A DNA stretch of 60,404 nucleotides, taken from positions 1-60,404 of the forward strand of contig CAJMMT010000013.1 of assembly GCA_905214715.1 (NCBI GenBank). The letters run 5' to 3'. Every line of letters starts with the position of its first letter. The stretch's first letter is position 1. The notes under the pieces are model-generated. The model was not told the DNA's origin, did no database searches, and saw only the letters and a program-made list of their open reading frames with translations. The position numbers and the translations under genes are program-made. Shown here in pieces: positions 52,861 through 60,404 of this stretch. The DNA is from an uncultured bacterium (lineage in GTDB: Bacteria; Bacteroidota; Bacteroidia; Bacteroidales; Muribaculaceae).

Positions 52861-53845
52861 CGGGTCTGAATGTTTGGGTTAATGTTTCTTCTTCATCGCT
52901 CTCACCATACCATTGATGATATTCCTCCACTATACGCTCAAAATCTTTCAGTTTAAGCATGGGGAAGTTAGGCTGATATGTATCATAGAGGTCTGAGGCG
53001 GTCATTGTAGGGTCTTGCTGGATAATCGAATGGATCTCATCTTCAATTTCCCATTCATCATAGTAGCCGTAACACCCGTTTTCGCCAACTTCATGAGGAT
53101 AAGTTTCGGTACAGTCCTCGATGATGTGCTGAACGAACTTCCAGCACTTTTCGAGATCTCTTTTAACTGTGATTTCTTCATCGGTATGCGGATTATAGTA
53201 ACCACAGCTAATATTGACGGCTGACACGGATAGACCTCTTTCTTTAAGAGTCTCAACGTCAGTCATTAGACCTACTTCGCATTTGTAGTTATACGTTTCA
53301 GGATCTATATCTTGAATGAATTTTTCACTGCATAAATCTATACAGCCAATGCTTGTGATTAGGTCAGAATTGCCTCTGCGATCACATTGAATTACGAATC
53401 TGCAATCGTTGAAAAAGGATAATTCGCAATGAGATGAACCACCACAACCAGTCTCTTCTTCCTTAAAAAAGACTGCTTTTAGAGAATCGTATTTTTTGAG
53501 GGCTTCCAATGCTATGAGAACGCCGTTCTTATCATCTGCTCCCAGTCCTTCGATTTGGTGGTTGGAGGGTGAGTAGCCAAAGATTATATCTCTGGTTTCT
53601 ATTGCTTTAAAATCCTTACTGTGGTTTCGCTGTACTTGGTCTGCGTGGCAAACGATTGCTGGAAAAGTTTTAGATTCTCCTTTAATAGCATAGAGATTGC
53701 CATAAGAATCCTTACCCAGTTTTATATTTCCGGGCAAGGATTTGAGATAGGAAATGAGGAAATTCATCATACGTTCCTCATTCCCTGAAGGCGAGTGTAT
53801 GGCGTATAGCTTTTTGAGCAAACGCCAGTCTAACGTTGTATTCAT
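52823..53845 (-). CDS. M20/M42-type metallopeptidase with unusual C-terminal extension
   Basis: The 340-residue protein keeps the co-catalytic zinc set of M20/M28/M42 peptidases: His67 and Asp69 in CHADQ, Asp104 in LGADDKNG, the Glu pair in KEEETGCGG (130-131), Asp155 in CDRRG, and a last His in YYNPHTDEE (220). It is shorter than housekeeping PepT/PepD because the dimerisation domain is missing. In its place is an acidic C-terminal segment (about 240-340) of unknown fold. A peptidase inside a mobile element's replication cluster is unusual. It may process a peptide signal or an element protein; the substrate is unknown. Confidence 0.8.
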   Translation of the reverse strand: MNTTLDWRLLKKLYAIHSPSGNEERMMNFLISYLKSLPGNIKLGKDSYGNLYAIKGESKTFPAIVCHADQVQRNHSKDFKAIETRDIIFGYSPSNHQIEGLGADDKNGVLIALEALKKYDSLKAVFFKEEETGCGGSSHCELSFFNDCRFVIQCDRRGNSDLITSIGCIDLCSEKFIQDIDPETYNYKCEVGLMTDVETLKERGLSVSAVNISCGYYNPHTDEEITVKRDLEKCWKFVQHIIEDCTETYPHEVGENGCYGYYDEWEIEDEIHSIIQQDPTMTASDLYDTYQPNFPMLKLKDFERIVEEYHQWYGESDEEETLTQTFRPDEKETDKEDYIF

Positions 53846-53860
53846 TGTTTCTGTTTGGTG

Positions 53861-55384
53861 TTATGCTGCCGTGGTGAACCATGTATCACCGGCTCCAAAG
53901 GCTTTACCTTCTCTGATAAGGTATTCTCTCGATAGACAGCTTATTGATATTTCTTTGTAGGTTTGGGTTTCCTCATTCCATGTCTGAATAGTGGTGATGT
54001 CCTCTTCATGGTGGAAATAGTCATCATCGTATTCAGCATAGAAGAAGTTTTCTTTGATGTATTTGGACTCACATTCGGAGTCGCAGAAATAGGCTTCCGC
54101 ATCGGAATTGTAGGTGGCATCTTCCTTAACTACCCAAGTTCCACAGGCATCACACTGGGAACAATCCTCCCTGTGATGGTATTCCCCTTCGCTTTCAATC
54201 CAGACGAAATCCTCCAAATTATCCACATCTACAGATATTTCCTGCCCATGATAATAGCAGATTCGAGTCTCATCACAGTTGTAGTCATGGTACTCATCAT
54301 AAGCTTGATTTTCATCGTCATCGTCGTAATCACCTTCCAGATTGAGGTCTGTGGTATCGAGACAATAATCATAATGGCAGTCAGCATAGTTGTAAGCGGT
54401 ATTCCTGTCATATTCGTAGTATTTGAAGGAATCCTGATAGCTGAGAGTGTCGTATGTGTCAAGGTCGCATCTGATTGAGAACTTCTTATCTGCAAGAGAT
54501 GTCCCGTCATTGGCCACAAAAGCTCTAGATTCAGAACAACCGGCTCCGATTTGCTTATAACCGTCGATATAACCTCCCTTTATACAGAGGTCAACGAGAA
54601 GGCGTTTCAGAACTTCATTGGATTCTTTGGAATACTGCCGTTCAAGCAGTCTCCATTTTTTACCATCTTCGTCTTTTACATCGGTGAAGATGATAGCTCT
54701 TGCCAGAACATAACCATCTATGTCAAGCAGATAGGCAGCTTTTGCATCAACGGAATCTTCATAGAAAGAATGTCTGTCTCTGCCCACCATACAGCTGCAT
54801 CCATTGAAATCTCTACAGGCACATTCATCGTAAATCAGCTTAAAGTTATCATCTACGTGAAGTTCCACGTTTGGGGTCTTACCGAAAGTGTAAGTTTGCC
54901 AGTCCTGTGTAAACTCTTCCGAAAGCCAGTTTACAACCTGTTCGGATAGAATCTTACCTATTTCCGTTTCCTTTATAATAGCAGTGAAAAACTTGCCGGC
55001 TTTCATTTTATAGGGGTGATCGGTTTTTACGTTAATATACCTACAACTTTTTTTATCGAAGTCCTCGCATAATCCTTCCATGTGGTCGGTTTTATATTGA
55101 GCACTCCAGTATGTGTTGCCAATAAGAATGACTTTGTTCGGGAGCTGTTCATCCTTCTTGCCTGATTCCTGAATTGCATTGAGGACTTTCTGCTTTAGAT
55201 CAGCCATGTTTCTTATTCTAAGCAATGACCAATCTTCGTGTTCCCGGCAAAAGCGAATTAAAGCGGGATTCTTGAGGTGTTGGAGCAATATTTTATTTTT
55301 TCTGCTCTTCACACCGTTACCATGCGATTCCAATCCGAATATATATTTGAAATCGTCATAGCCGTGAATATTGAACAATAACAT
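53861..55384 (-). CDS. Large acidic protein with C-terminal zinc-binding segment, unknown
   Basis: The 507-residue protein has an N-terminal mixed domain (about 1-180), a central domain with Cys-rich spots (DECACRDFNGCSCMVGRDRHSF, about 195-215), an Asp/Tyr-rich low-complexity stretch (about 340-390) and a C-terminal treble-clef-like segment (CSQCDACGTW and FCDSECE, about 425-465). I recognise no family. Zn-binding motifs and acidity suggest binding of protein or single-strand DNA. It lies 15 bp before the metallopeptidase gene, so the two are co-transcribed and may form a functional pair. Confidence 0.6.
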   Translation of the reverse strand: MLLFNIHGYDDFKYIFGLESHGNGVKSRKNKILLQHLKNPALIRFCREHEDWSLLRIRNMADLKQKVLNAIQESGKKDEQLPNKVILIGNTYWSAQYKTDHMEGLCEDFDKKSCRYINVKTDHPYKMKAGKFFTAIIKETEIGKILSEQVVNWLSEEFTQDWQTYTFGKTPNVELHVDDNFKLIYDECACRDFNGCSCMVGRDRHSFYEDSVDAKAAYLLDIDGYVLARAIIFTDVKDEDGKKWRLLERQYSKESNEVLKRLLVDLCIKGGYIDGYKQIGAGCSESRAFVANDGTSLADKKFSIRCDLDTYDTLSYQDSFKYYEYDRNTAYNYADCHYDYCLDTTDLNLEGDYDDDDENQAYDEYHDYNCDETRICYYHGQEISVDVDNLEDFVWIESEGEYHHREDCSQCDACGTWVVKEDATYNSDAEAYFCDSECESKYIKENFFYAEYDDDYFHHEEDITTIQTWNEETQTYKEISISCLSREYLIREGKAFGAGDTWFTTAA

Positions 55385-55412
55385 TTTTGTGAGATTTTAA
55401 TGTTCGACAAAT

Positions 55413-55453
55413 AAAAAGGGAGACAGGCCACCGGTTAAGATGACTTGCCTCCC
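55413..55453 (-). terminator. Terminator after the exonuclease gene
   Basis: An 8-bp stem GGGAGGCA/TGTCTCCC (55446-55453 with 55418-55425, one G-T pair) is followed by TTTTTATTT on the minus strand. Confidence 0.8.
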
Positions 55454-55478
55454 TCTTCGAAAGGTGGTTGCCCCTGTT

Positions 55479-56417
55479 TCAGAGTGAGATTGTCAGACTT
55501 CCTGCCACTGCTGACGTTTTCATAAAAGGCTCAATATCAATATCAGCATGAGCCTCTTTGAAGTCTGATAAAGAGAACGTACTCCTGGTAGTCGGGAGTT
55601 TTCGGGTAATACGCATTGTTTCAGTTGCCCAAGACTTGATGTCCTGAGCCTCCATGAGTGAGAGTATTCGGGCTTTGATGCTGTTGAGTCTGGTTTCAGC
55701 ATCAGTCTTAGCCTGAATGAGCTTGCGGATGAGTGGTTCCTGAGCCTTGATATCTTCAGGAATTGAATACGGATTTACAAACTCTTCCCCATTTGCATCA
55801 GCCAAGAGAAGTTCCTTGACAATTTCAGAGGGGATTCTAACCAGTTCGATGAAGTCTGAAATGTGGTCGAAGCTGCCATCCTTCTTCGCTTTATTGCGGA
55901 TGTGAAGGATGAAGATACGTTTTACCTTTGCTGTTTTATTCTGCAATTCAAACAGATAGGCATAGATAGAGAGTTGCCAACGAGCCTTTTCTCTCTTTTC
56001 CGGAGTCATTGCACCATAGGTCTTGATGTCCCCAATATCGAAGGTGGTTTCATCAACGCGATATACCTTATCAATCATGGAGGCGTAGTTCTCACCATCG
56101 GTTATGAGATATTCAGATGTTTCATGTATCAGATTATTTTCAGTAATGAGCTTTATGTAATCTGCTACCTCTTGGGTTCCATCGTTCTCCCAGTTCATAT
56201 CGAAGTCCTCAATAGACTCGTGAACCTCTGTGCCGTATTCAGCTGCTTGTTTGATTATGGCTTCTGGGATTCCGGCGTATGTGTCAGGGAATAATTGCCT
56301 TTCGAGCATCCCTGTTATGCCAGATAGGTACTTATCCTTTTCAGGCAGGTAGTAGGTGTGATCTTCTGGATTGAAAACCACATTACATTGTTTGAGTTCT
56401 ATTCGTTTTGTAGCCAT
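55479..56417 (-). CDS. PD-(D/E)XK exonuclease (recombination partner)
   Basis: The 312-residue protein has the PD-(D/E)XK order of RecB/Cas4/YqaJ-like nucleases: GTEVHESIE with His66, Asp116 in SMIDKVYR, D130-I-K132 in FDIGDIKT, and Q148-x3-Y152 in WQLSIYAY. A helical C-terminus (about 215-312) includes a coiled coil. It is directly downstream (1 bp) of the Sak-type annealing protein, the classic pairing of a 5'-3' exonuclease with an annealing protein in phage recombination systems. Confidence 0.8.
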   Translation of the reverse strand: MATKRIELKQCNVVFNPEDHTYYLPEKDKYLSGITGMLERQLFPDTYAGIPEAIIKQAAEYGTEVHESIEDFDMNWENDGTQEVADYIKLITENNLIHETSEYLITDGENYASMIDKVYRVDETTFDIGDIKTYGAMTPEKREKARWQLSIYAYLFELQNKTAKVKRIFILHIRNKAKKDGSFDHISDFIELVRIPSEIVKELLLADANGEEFVNPYSIPEDIKAQEPLIRKLIQAKTDAETRLNSIKARILSLMEAQDIKSWATETMRITRKLPTTRSTFSLSDFKEAHADIDIEPFMKTSAVAGSLTISL

Positions 56418-56418
56418 A

Positions 56419-57168
56419 TTATGCTGCGTTTAATAGCTCTTCTTTCCGGGAGGTGAAAAGAGCCAAGATTTGAGGATTGTTTGCCACCTCCGGATGCTGC
56501 TGATAAAGCGACATGAGTTCCTGGGTGGAGTTGGTTGCATTGATAGCCTGACGTATTCCATCATATCGATCTGCTGATTGTTGCTTACGCTGTTTTCTCG
56601 CTTTGGACTGTTGGGTGCTTTGCTGTTGGGTCTCAAGGGTGGGTTCTACTAGTTCTGGCATATCCTCACCAGCATATATGTAGATTGCTAAACCGAACAT
56701 AGCCAAGCATTTTACCAAGCATCGCATCAATGTTTTATTGATGTCGAACATAGTAGCTGCTTCGACTTTCTTTTCGACATATTGGCGGTTAACTTTGTCC
56801 CATACTTGATAGGTATAAGCCTCTAGTTTCATCGCTTTGTTGGCTGAATCCATTACGGGCAACCACATTTCGTAAGTAAGTCCATTTGCCGATACCTCAG
56901 TGAACACCATGATACCCATTATAGGGTCAACGAAGTAAGGCATATTGGTTTTCGGATCCTTGATGATACGATAGGTGGCAGTAGGATAAACCTCTTTAAA
57001 GGTTTTCCATGCATTAGCCCATGAGACGTATGATAATCCGTTCTTGGACTCTGTTTTCTCGTTGAGATTGAGGGATGTGAGCTGATTGAATTTTTCAGCC
57101 ACTTGTTCCTCATAGCCCTTATGACCAGTGAAAGCCATTGGAGCCATATCGAAATCTTCTGATGACAT
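56419..57168 (-). CDS. Sak-type (DUF1071) single-strand annealing protein
   Basis: The 249-residue protein has a DUF1071/Sak-type domain (about 15-150) with LSYVSWANAWKTFKEVYPTATY, a MVFTEVSANG strand and WLPVMDSANKAMK. The RNKTLMRCLVKCLA-type helix is present as INKTLMRCLVKCLAMFG. The C-terminus is Gln-rich (about 170-205) and then helical. I chose the ATG at 57168, which gives MSSEDF; a start at 57216 lies within the upstream terminator. With the exonuclease it can promote annealing between DNA copies, useful in replication or integration. Confidence 0.85.
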   Translation of the reverse strand: MSSEDFDMAPMAFTGHKGYEEQVAEKFNQLTSLNLNEKTESKNGLSYVSWANAWKTFKEVYPTATYRIIKDPKTNMPYFVDPIMGIMVFTEVSANGLTYEMWLPVMDSANKAMKLEAYTYQVWDKVNRQYVEKKVEAATMFDINKTLMRCLVKCLAMFGLAIYIYAGEDMPELVEPTLETQQQSTQQSKARKQRKQQSADRYDGIRQAINATNSTQELMSLYQQHPEVANNPQILALFTSRKEELLNAA

Positions 57169-57195
57169 AATTACTGTGAGATTTAGAGATTTGAC

Positions 57196-57239
57196 AAAAG
57201 AAAAGAGACTCCACACTTTGAATTGTAGTGTAGAGCCTC
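57196..57239 (-). terminator. Terminator after the DUF3871 gene
   Basis: A 13-bp stem with three G-T pairs (57227-57239 with 57205-57217) is followed by TTTTCTTTTG on the minus strand. Confidence 0.85.
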
Positions 57240-57253
57240 CCTTCGTTGATTGA

Positions 57254-58273
57254 TTAGTTCAGGAACCATCTGTAGGAGTCATCGTTGCCGTTGATGGCGT
57301 TAGCTATTCCTGATGCGAATGTAGTGCAGTTGGCATTTCTCTCAATCCAGAGGTCGGAGTAAGAATTTTTGACCGCTTCGTTGAGTAGATTCATAAGCTG
57401 CCAACATGAAATCGAGCCATCTCCAGACCCCATCCCAAATTGAGGGTTCTTGATGTACTCTTTCGTTGCCGCATTTACCACACTGTCCCCTAAGAGAATT
57501 TGTGGTAATTTTTTCTGCTGAGTGTTAGGGAGAGCCTGATACAAGCGTAGTCTCCCGATTATCTTGCAGAATTGTTCTTGTGAAAGCCATGTTTTGTGCA
57601 GAGCTTCAAGGTTATAGAGGGTAGATTCCTTGACCTCATTGAAGCGTTGGAACAGATTGAAAGCGTTTTGGAATATATCGGCCTCGGTCATTGATAGAAA
57701 AGAGCCTGTTATTCCATCTGTAGTAAGCATCATGTTTGAACACACACGGACACGGAATCCGATGAATATTCTGAAATGCTGTGGGTTCTGGCGAGCATAG
57801 AGTTTGTCCTCATGGTAAGAGCGAGTGCCACCTATTGTGAGGCTTACACACTGACCGTTGATTGAGGATGTGAAGTTGCAGACCTGAGCAATCCAAGCAA
57901 GCCGCTGGTAGAAGATTGTTTTTTCTTCTTCCAAAAGTTCTGATGCCTTTTTGTGTTGAGCTGATGGAATACGGCCAATTATCGGATGACTGCATCTTGT
58001 TTCAGCTCCAGTGATATTCCCTGACCCAAAGATAACCTCAGCTGCTTTTCTCGTTGTCTCGATGAATTTCTGATGTGATATAGTCAAAGAGTTGTCGCTG
58101 AACGTGGGGATGATGTTCTTGAAGGTAAGTTCCTCCATTGAGATTTCAGAACTGGGGCCTTCGATGAAGTTGGGATGTCTTTCGGTGTATGGGTCATGCA
58201 GACCTTCCCGAACTTCCCATACGGGTTGTGTGATGATACCACTGTTGGGAACCATCAAAGAGTTGTTTGCCAT
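57254..58273 (-). CDS. DUF3871-like protein
   Basis: The 339-residue protein has the layout I associate with DUF3871, found in Bacteroidales mobile elements and related to DUF932 proteins of phages: an N-terminal NIIPTFSDNSLTISHQKFIE segment (about 53-72), a central GFRVRVCSNMMLTTDG segment (about 171-186) and a helical C-terminal half with SISCWQLMNLLNEAVK. DUF932-like proteins are thought to act in element DNA metabolism, but no reaction is known. It has its own terminator, separating it from the recombination pair. The name is from memory. Confidence 0.65.
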   Translation of the reverse strand: MANNSLMVPNSGIITQPVWEVREGLHDPYTERHPNFIEGPSSEISMEELTFKNIIPTFSDNSLTISHQKFIETTRKAAEVIFGSGNITGAETRCSHPIIGRIPSAQHKKASELLEEEKTIFYQRLAWIAQVCNFTSSINGQCVSLTIGGTRSYHEDKLYARQNPQHFRIFIGFRVRVCSNMMLTTDGITGSFLSMTEADIFQNAFNLFQRFNEVKESTLYNLEALHKTWLSQEQFCKIIGRLRLYQALPNTQQKKLPQILLGDSVVNAATKEYIKNPQFGMGSGDGSISCWQLMNLLNEAVKNSYSDLWIERNANCTTFASGIANAINGNDDSYRWFLN

Positions 58274-58431
58274 GTTGAAATGGATTTACTATGGTTAATA
58301 TTCTCGTTTAGAAAGAGAAAAAGCCAAATGACAGAATTATATAAGTTTTTTCATGTCATTTAGCTTCTTCCATACTTTGAGCAGACCAAGCACTGCCTCA
58401 CTCAGTAGGATTGCGACGGTGAGTTTTTGCT

Positions 58432-58605
58432 TCACGCCGCCATAGGTTGTTCAGGTTGGGGAGTAGGCTCCTCAACCACGATTGTTGTTGATGTGGCTTT
58501 ACGGTTGCCACGGATTTTGGTTAAGAGATCAGCCACCATAGTAGTAGCGATGATCACCTCAGATAAGTTGCCAACGATTGCGATGGCCTTCCATACTTTG
58601 TTCAT
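58432..58605 (-). CDS. Small single-span membrane protein
   Basis: The 57-residue product from the ATG at 58605 has a hydrophobic helix (about 5-26, WKAIAIVGNLSEVIIATTMVADLL) and a Pro/Thr/Glu-rich tail. In-frame ATGs further upstream (to 58692) would add a Lys-rich extension. A possible 8-bp stem with a long loop (58326-58333 with 58354-58361) lies downstream. Function unknown. Confidence 0.45.
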   Translation of the reverse strand: MNKVWKAIAIVGNLSEVIIATTMVADLLTKIRGNRKATSTTIVVEEPTPQPEQPMAA

Positions 58606-58744
58606 TTTGATTTTGTTGTGTTTATTATTCGTTAATTTTTCAGTTTTCTTCATATATAAGGCATTGACCGGCTTCATCGGGGGATGCAACAAAGTCCAGA
58701 CTTTATAGCCCGGACATGATGTGATTGAAGTAAAAAATAGGGAT

Positions 58745-60133
58745 TTATAAAATCTCTTGAATCACAGTTAGTAGCTTGTTCTTGTTTTGAAGCAGCTGGG
58801 AGATTAGATACAGTTCATTCTCTGTCATTTTATCTAGTTGAGTTATTATCTCTGAGCGATGCTGTGATTTGTTCCATTTATCCATCTCCAGTGTTTGGGA
58901 CTCAATGCCTACACCCATATATGGAGCCATTGTTCTCAAATCTTTATGGCCTGAACAGCGGCGTACAAAGTTTTCAGGTATGCCCATTGCTAATGAACAG
59001 GAGATAAAAGTGCGTCGGGCATCATGGCAGGAGATTATTTCATGAAATTCTTTCTGTTCATCAATTCTGACTGTGCCTTTGTAGTGAGATTCCAACACCT
59101 TCCTATTAAGCCCTGCCTCTTTAGCGGCTTCTTTGATGTACTCGTTTAGCTTTTGCCCGGTGATCACATCGAATAGGTGTCCGTCTTTAGGTCTTTCGTC
59201 CTTGTACCTTTCGATGATAGTCCACGCATCTTTTATGAGTGGGATTACCATTCTTTCATCAGTCTTCTTTGCAATCATCTCGATATGCTCTTCTACAATA
59301 TTACCTACCATGAGACGGCGGAAATCTGAAATTCTGAGAGAAGTGAACGCCATAAAACAAAACTGATCACGGGCTTTTGCCAGACGTTTGCTCTTGAAGG
59401 GGAACTTGAAGAAGTGCATCAATTCCTCGTATGTCAGGAATGTGATTGTCTTGGGAGCCTCTTTCAAATTTGTCTTGAACTCAAAAACCTCCTTCGGGAT
59501 TCTATAAATCGTATTTTCAGAAACCCACTTGAAGAAAGCCTTAATGACGGTGAAACGGTGATTGATTGTGGTATTCTTATATCCCTCTTTCACATACCAG
59601 TCTCTAAGTTTCAGCATCATTTCCTTATTGACCTTGGTTATCTTCAATCTAGGAACGGCCTTCATCAAATGGTCAAACGCCTGCTGATATTTTTCTTTTA
59701 CCAGATTATTCCAATTCTTCTCGCGTGCATTGACAGAAATAAAATCGCTGAATAGCTCCTTCATTGTTTTGATTTTTTCAACCGGAGCTGTCTCTTGCTC
59801 CTCAGGGCGAAGATTACCATTGACAAAAGCCTTCAGTTCTTCCTGAGAGGGAATCCTATCTTCAATGGCACACTGGTGAAAGCAGATATCAATCTCCTGA
59901 CGATAGAGTGAAATCCTCTCATTGATTTCAGATGACGTGAATCTATGCTCCCTTACTTTATGGGTCATATTCTTCTTAGCTCTGCGTGTGTCATCATCCC
60001 ATTTTTGTGGGTCGGCATAGCAGCCAGTGATGAAACTTACCTCTCTCATCTTTGAGTTCCAACGTACCCGTATAGCCACTTGTTGGGTCGCAGATTTAAT
60101 ATAGGGGCGAATCGTGTAATTTATTTGAATCAT
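58745..60133 (-). CDS. int: Tyrosine integrase of the tRNA-Ser element
   Basis: The 462-residue recombinase has an Arm-DNA-binding domain (about 1-110), a SAM-like core-binding domain (about 122-215) and the catalytic domain from about 230. All catalytic residues are present: Arg267 in TSLRISDF, His370 and Arg373 in HDAR, His396 in SGHKD and Tyr405 in APYMG. It catalyses insertion into the 3' end of tRNA-Ser via the 15-bp core. It lies 182 bp from attR, the normal position. Upstream, 60134-60314 holds repeated ATAATTGAC and GGTTAGTCCCCC motifs that may be its arm sites. Confidence 0.95.
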   Translation of the reverse strand: MIQINYTIRPYIKSATQQVAIRVRWNSKMREVSFITGCYADPQKWDDDTRRAKKNMTHKVREHRFTSSEINERISLYRQEIDICFHQCAIEDRIPSQEELKAFVNGNLRPEEQETAPVEKIKTMKELFSDFISVNAREKNWNNLVKEKYQQAFDHLMKAVPRLKITKVNKEMMLKLRDWYVKEGYKNTTINHRFTVIKAFFKWVSENTIYRIPKEVFEFKTNLKEAPKTITFLTYEELMHFFKFPFKSKRLAKARDQFCFMAFTSLRISDFRRLMVGNIVEEHIEMIAKKTDERMVIPLIKDAWTIIERYKDERPKDGHLFDVITGQKLNEYIKEAAKEAGLNRKVLESHYKGTVRIDEQKEFHEIISCHDARRTFISCSLAMGIPENFVRRCSGHKDLRTMAPYMGVGIESQTLEMDKWNKSQHRSEIITQLDKMTENELYLISQLLQNKNKLLTVIQEIL

Positions 60134-60187
60134 TTCCTTGTAAACGGCTAATTATTAGGAAAGCCGAGTGCAAAGATAATCAAAACA

Positions 60188-60199
60188 GGTTAGTCCCCC
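60188..60199. repeat. Arm-type repeat near right end
   Basis: GGTTAGTCCCCC, identical to 36632-36643. Two copies of ATAATTGAC (60211-60219 and 60222-60230 region) follow it. Confidence 0.55.
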
Positions 60200-60314
60200 G
60201 CCCCCCTGTTAACACATGATAATAATTGACAATAATTGACTGGAAAATTGAGGATAAAAAATTGGAATACAATCACTTAAAGTCATGTATAATCAATTGG
60301 TTTCATTCCAATCG

Positions 60315-60329
60315 TCCCTGTCTTTCCGC
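60315..60329. repeat. Right attachment core, 15-bp direct repeat
   Basis: TCCCTGTCTTTCCGC, identical to 36551-36565 at the tRNA-Ser 3' end. It marks the far end of the insertion. Confidence 0.9.
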
Positions 60330-60342
60330 AATCAATCAAGCC

Positions 60343-60377
60343 AAATCCACTGTAAGTCAATAATTTGCAGCGGATTT
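60343..60377 (+). terminator. Displaced native terminator of tRNA-Ser
   Basis: AAATCC-A-CTG pairs with CAG-C-GGATTT (60343-60352 with 60368-60377, one mismatch) and AATTTTAT follows. Lying 14 bp past the right core, it is probably the original tRNA terminator before insertion. Confidence 0.5.
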
Positions 60378-60404
60378 AATTTTATATACATACAAAAATA
60401 CATA

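Larger units (their letters stand above)
36551..60329. mobile_element. 23.8 kb integrative element in tRNA-Ser (replicative, no transfer or virion genes seen)
   Basis: The boundaries are the 15-bp direct repeats at 36551-36565 (overlapping the tRNA 3' end) and 60315-60329. The integrase gene is nearest the right end. Almost every gene points left; one regulator reads right. Gene content includes a helicase-primase fusion, RepA-like ATPase, ParB-like protein, PD-(D/E)XK exonuclease plus Sak-type annealing protein, serine recombinase, DUF3853 and DUF3871 proteins, and cargo. No relaxase, type IV coupling protein, Tra, capsid, portal or terminase gene is recognisable, so it is not an ordinary ICE or prophage. 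Codon usage and base composition look AT-richer than the chromosome on either side. Whether it is still able to excise is unknown, but the integrase is intact. Confidence 0.9.

Noticed and set aside
36551..60329. Interpretation as an ordinary prophage or ICE
   Set aside because: No terminase, portal, capsid, tail, relaxase, coupling or Tra gene could be recognised, though remote homologues cannot be excluded by eye.
1..60404. CRISPR arrays, insertion sequences and rRNA genes
   Set aside because: No regularly spaced repeats, no transposase gene and no rRNA-like sequence were seen in the window.

Overview
The window reads as a Bacteroidales chromosome, most likely Muribaculaceae or a close relative. 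Supporting signs are a SusC/SusD fructan utilisation locus, a hybrid two-component sensor with an AraC output domain, promoters of the Bacteroidetes type (TTTG, about 20 nt, then TAnnTTTG), Bacteroidetes lipoprotein signals and a sorting-tail-like C-terminus on one glycosidase. The family-level assignment is inference.

Layout. (1) 1-3.0 kb is the integrase end of a mobile element that runs off the left edge: a truncated membrane-protein gene, a tyrosine recombinase and a zinc-finger/four-HTH regulator with tandem palindromes upstream. (2) 3.1-12.4 kb is core chromosome: mnmE coupled to a DRGH nuclease, pepT-miaA, an outer-membrane barrel, a YitT-type membrane protein, a small secreted protein, then manC and fcl for GDP-mannose and GDP-fucose. 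(3) 12.9-29.1 kb is a complete fructan PUL in the gene order known from the B. thetaiotaomicron levan locus: susC-susD-DUF4960 lipoprotein, a separately transcribed surface GH32, a hybrid sensor, then divergently a periplasmic GH32, an MFS fructose transporter and fructokinase. Fructan would be bound and cut outside, imported through SusCD, finished in the periplasm and phosphorylated in the cytoplasm. The large GH32 has Glu where the Asp nucleophile is expected. (4) 29.3-36.2 kb is a seven-gene operon with a consensus promoter and a strong terminator. Every product has a secretion signal and none has a clear function: a barrel, two paralogous small proteins, a DUF6175-like protein, two unknowns and a WG-repeat protein. 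(5) 36.48-36.56 kb is tRNA-Ser(CGA).

(6) 36,551-60,329 is a 23.8 kb integrative element in the 3' end of tRNA-Ser, bounded by a 15-bp direct repeat, with its tyrosine integrase at the right end. Nearly all genes read leftward. It carries a replication and recombination set (helicase-primase fusion, RepA-like ATPase, ParB-like protein, PD-(D/E)XK exonuclease, Sak-type annealing protein, serine recombinase) and a DUF3853-type HTH regulator divergent from a regulator with an RteC-like C-terminus. I find no relaxase, conjugation, capsid, portal or terminase gene. Its cargo includes a HEPN-type protein with an intact RxxxxH motif, a metallopeptidase next to zinc-binding proteins, three low-GC exported proteins with a long structured leader, a protein of two degenerate HNH-like repeats, and a radical-SAM gene interrupted by one in-frame TAG. 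This satellite- or plasmid-like element and the envelope operon are the best candidates for undescribed biology.
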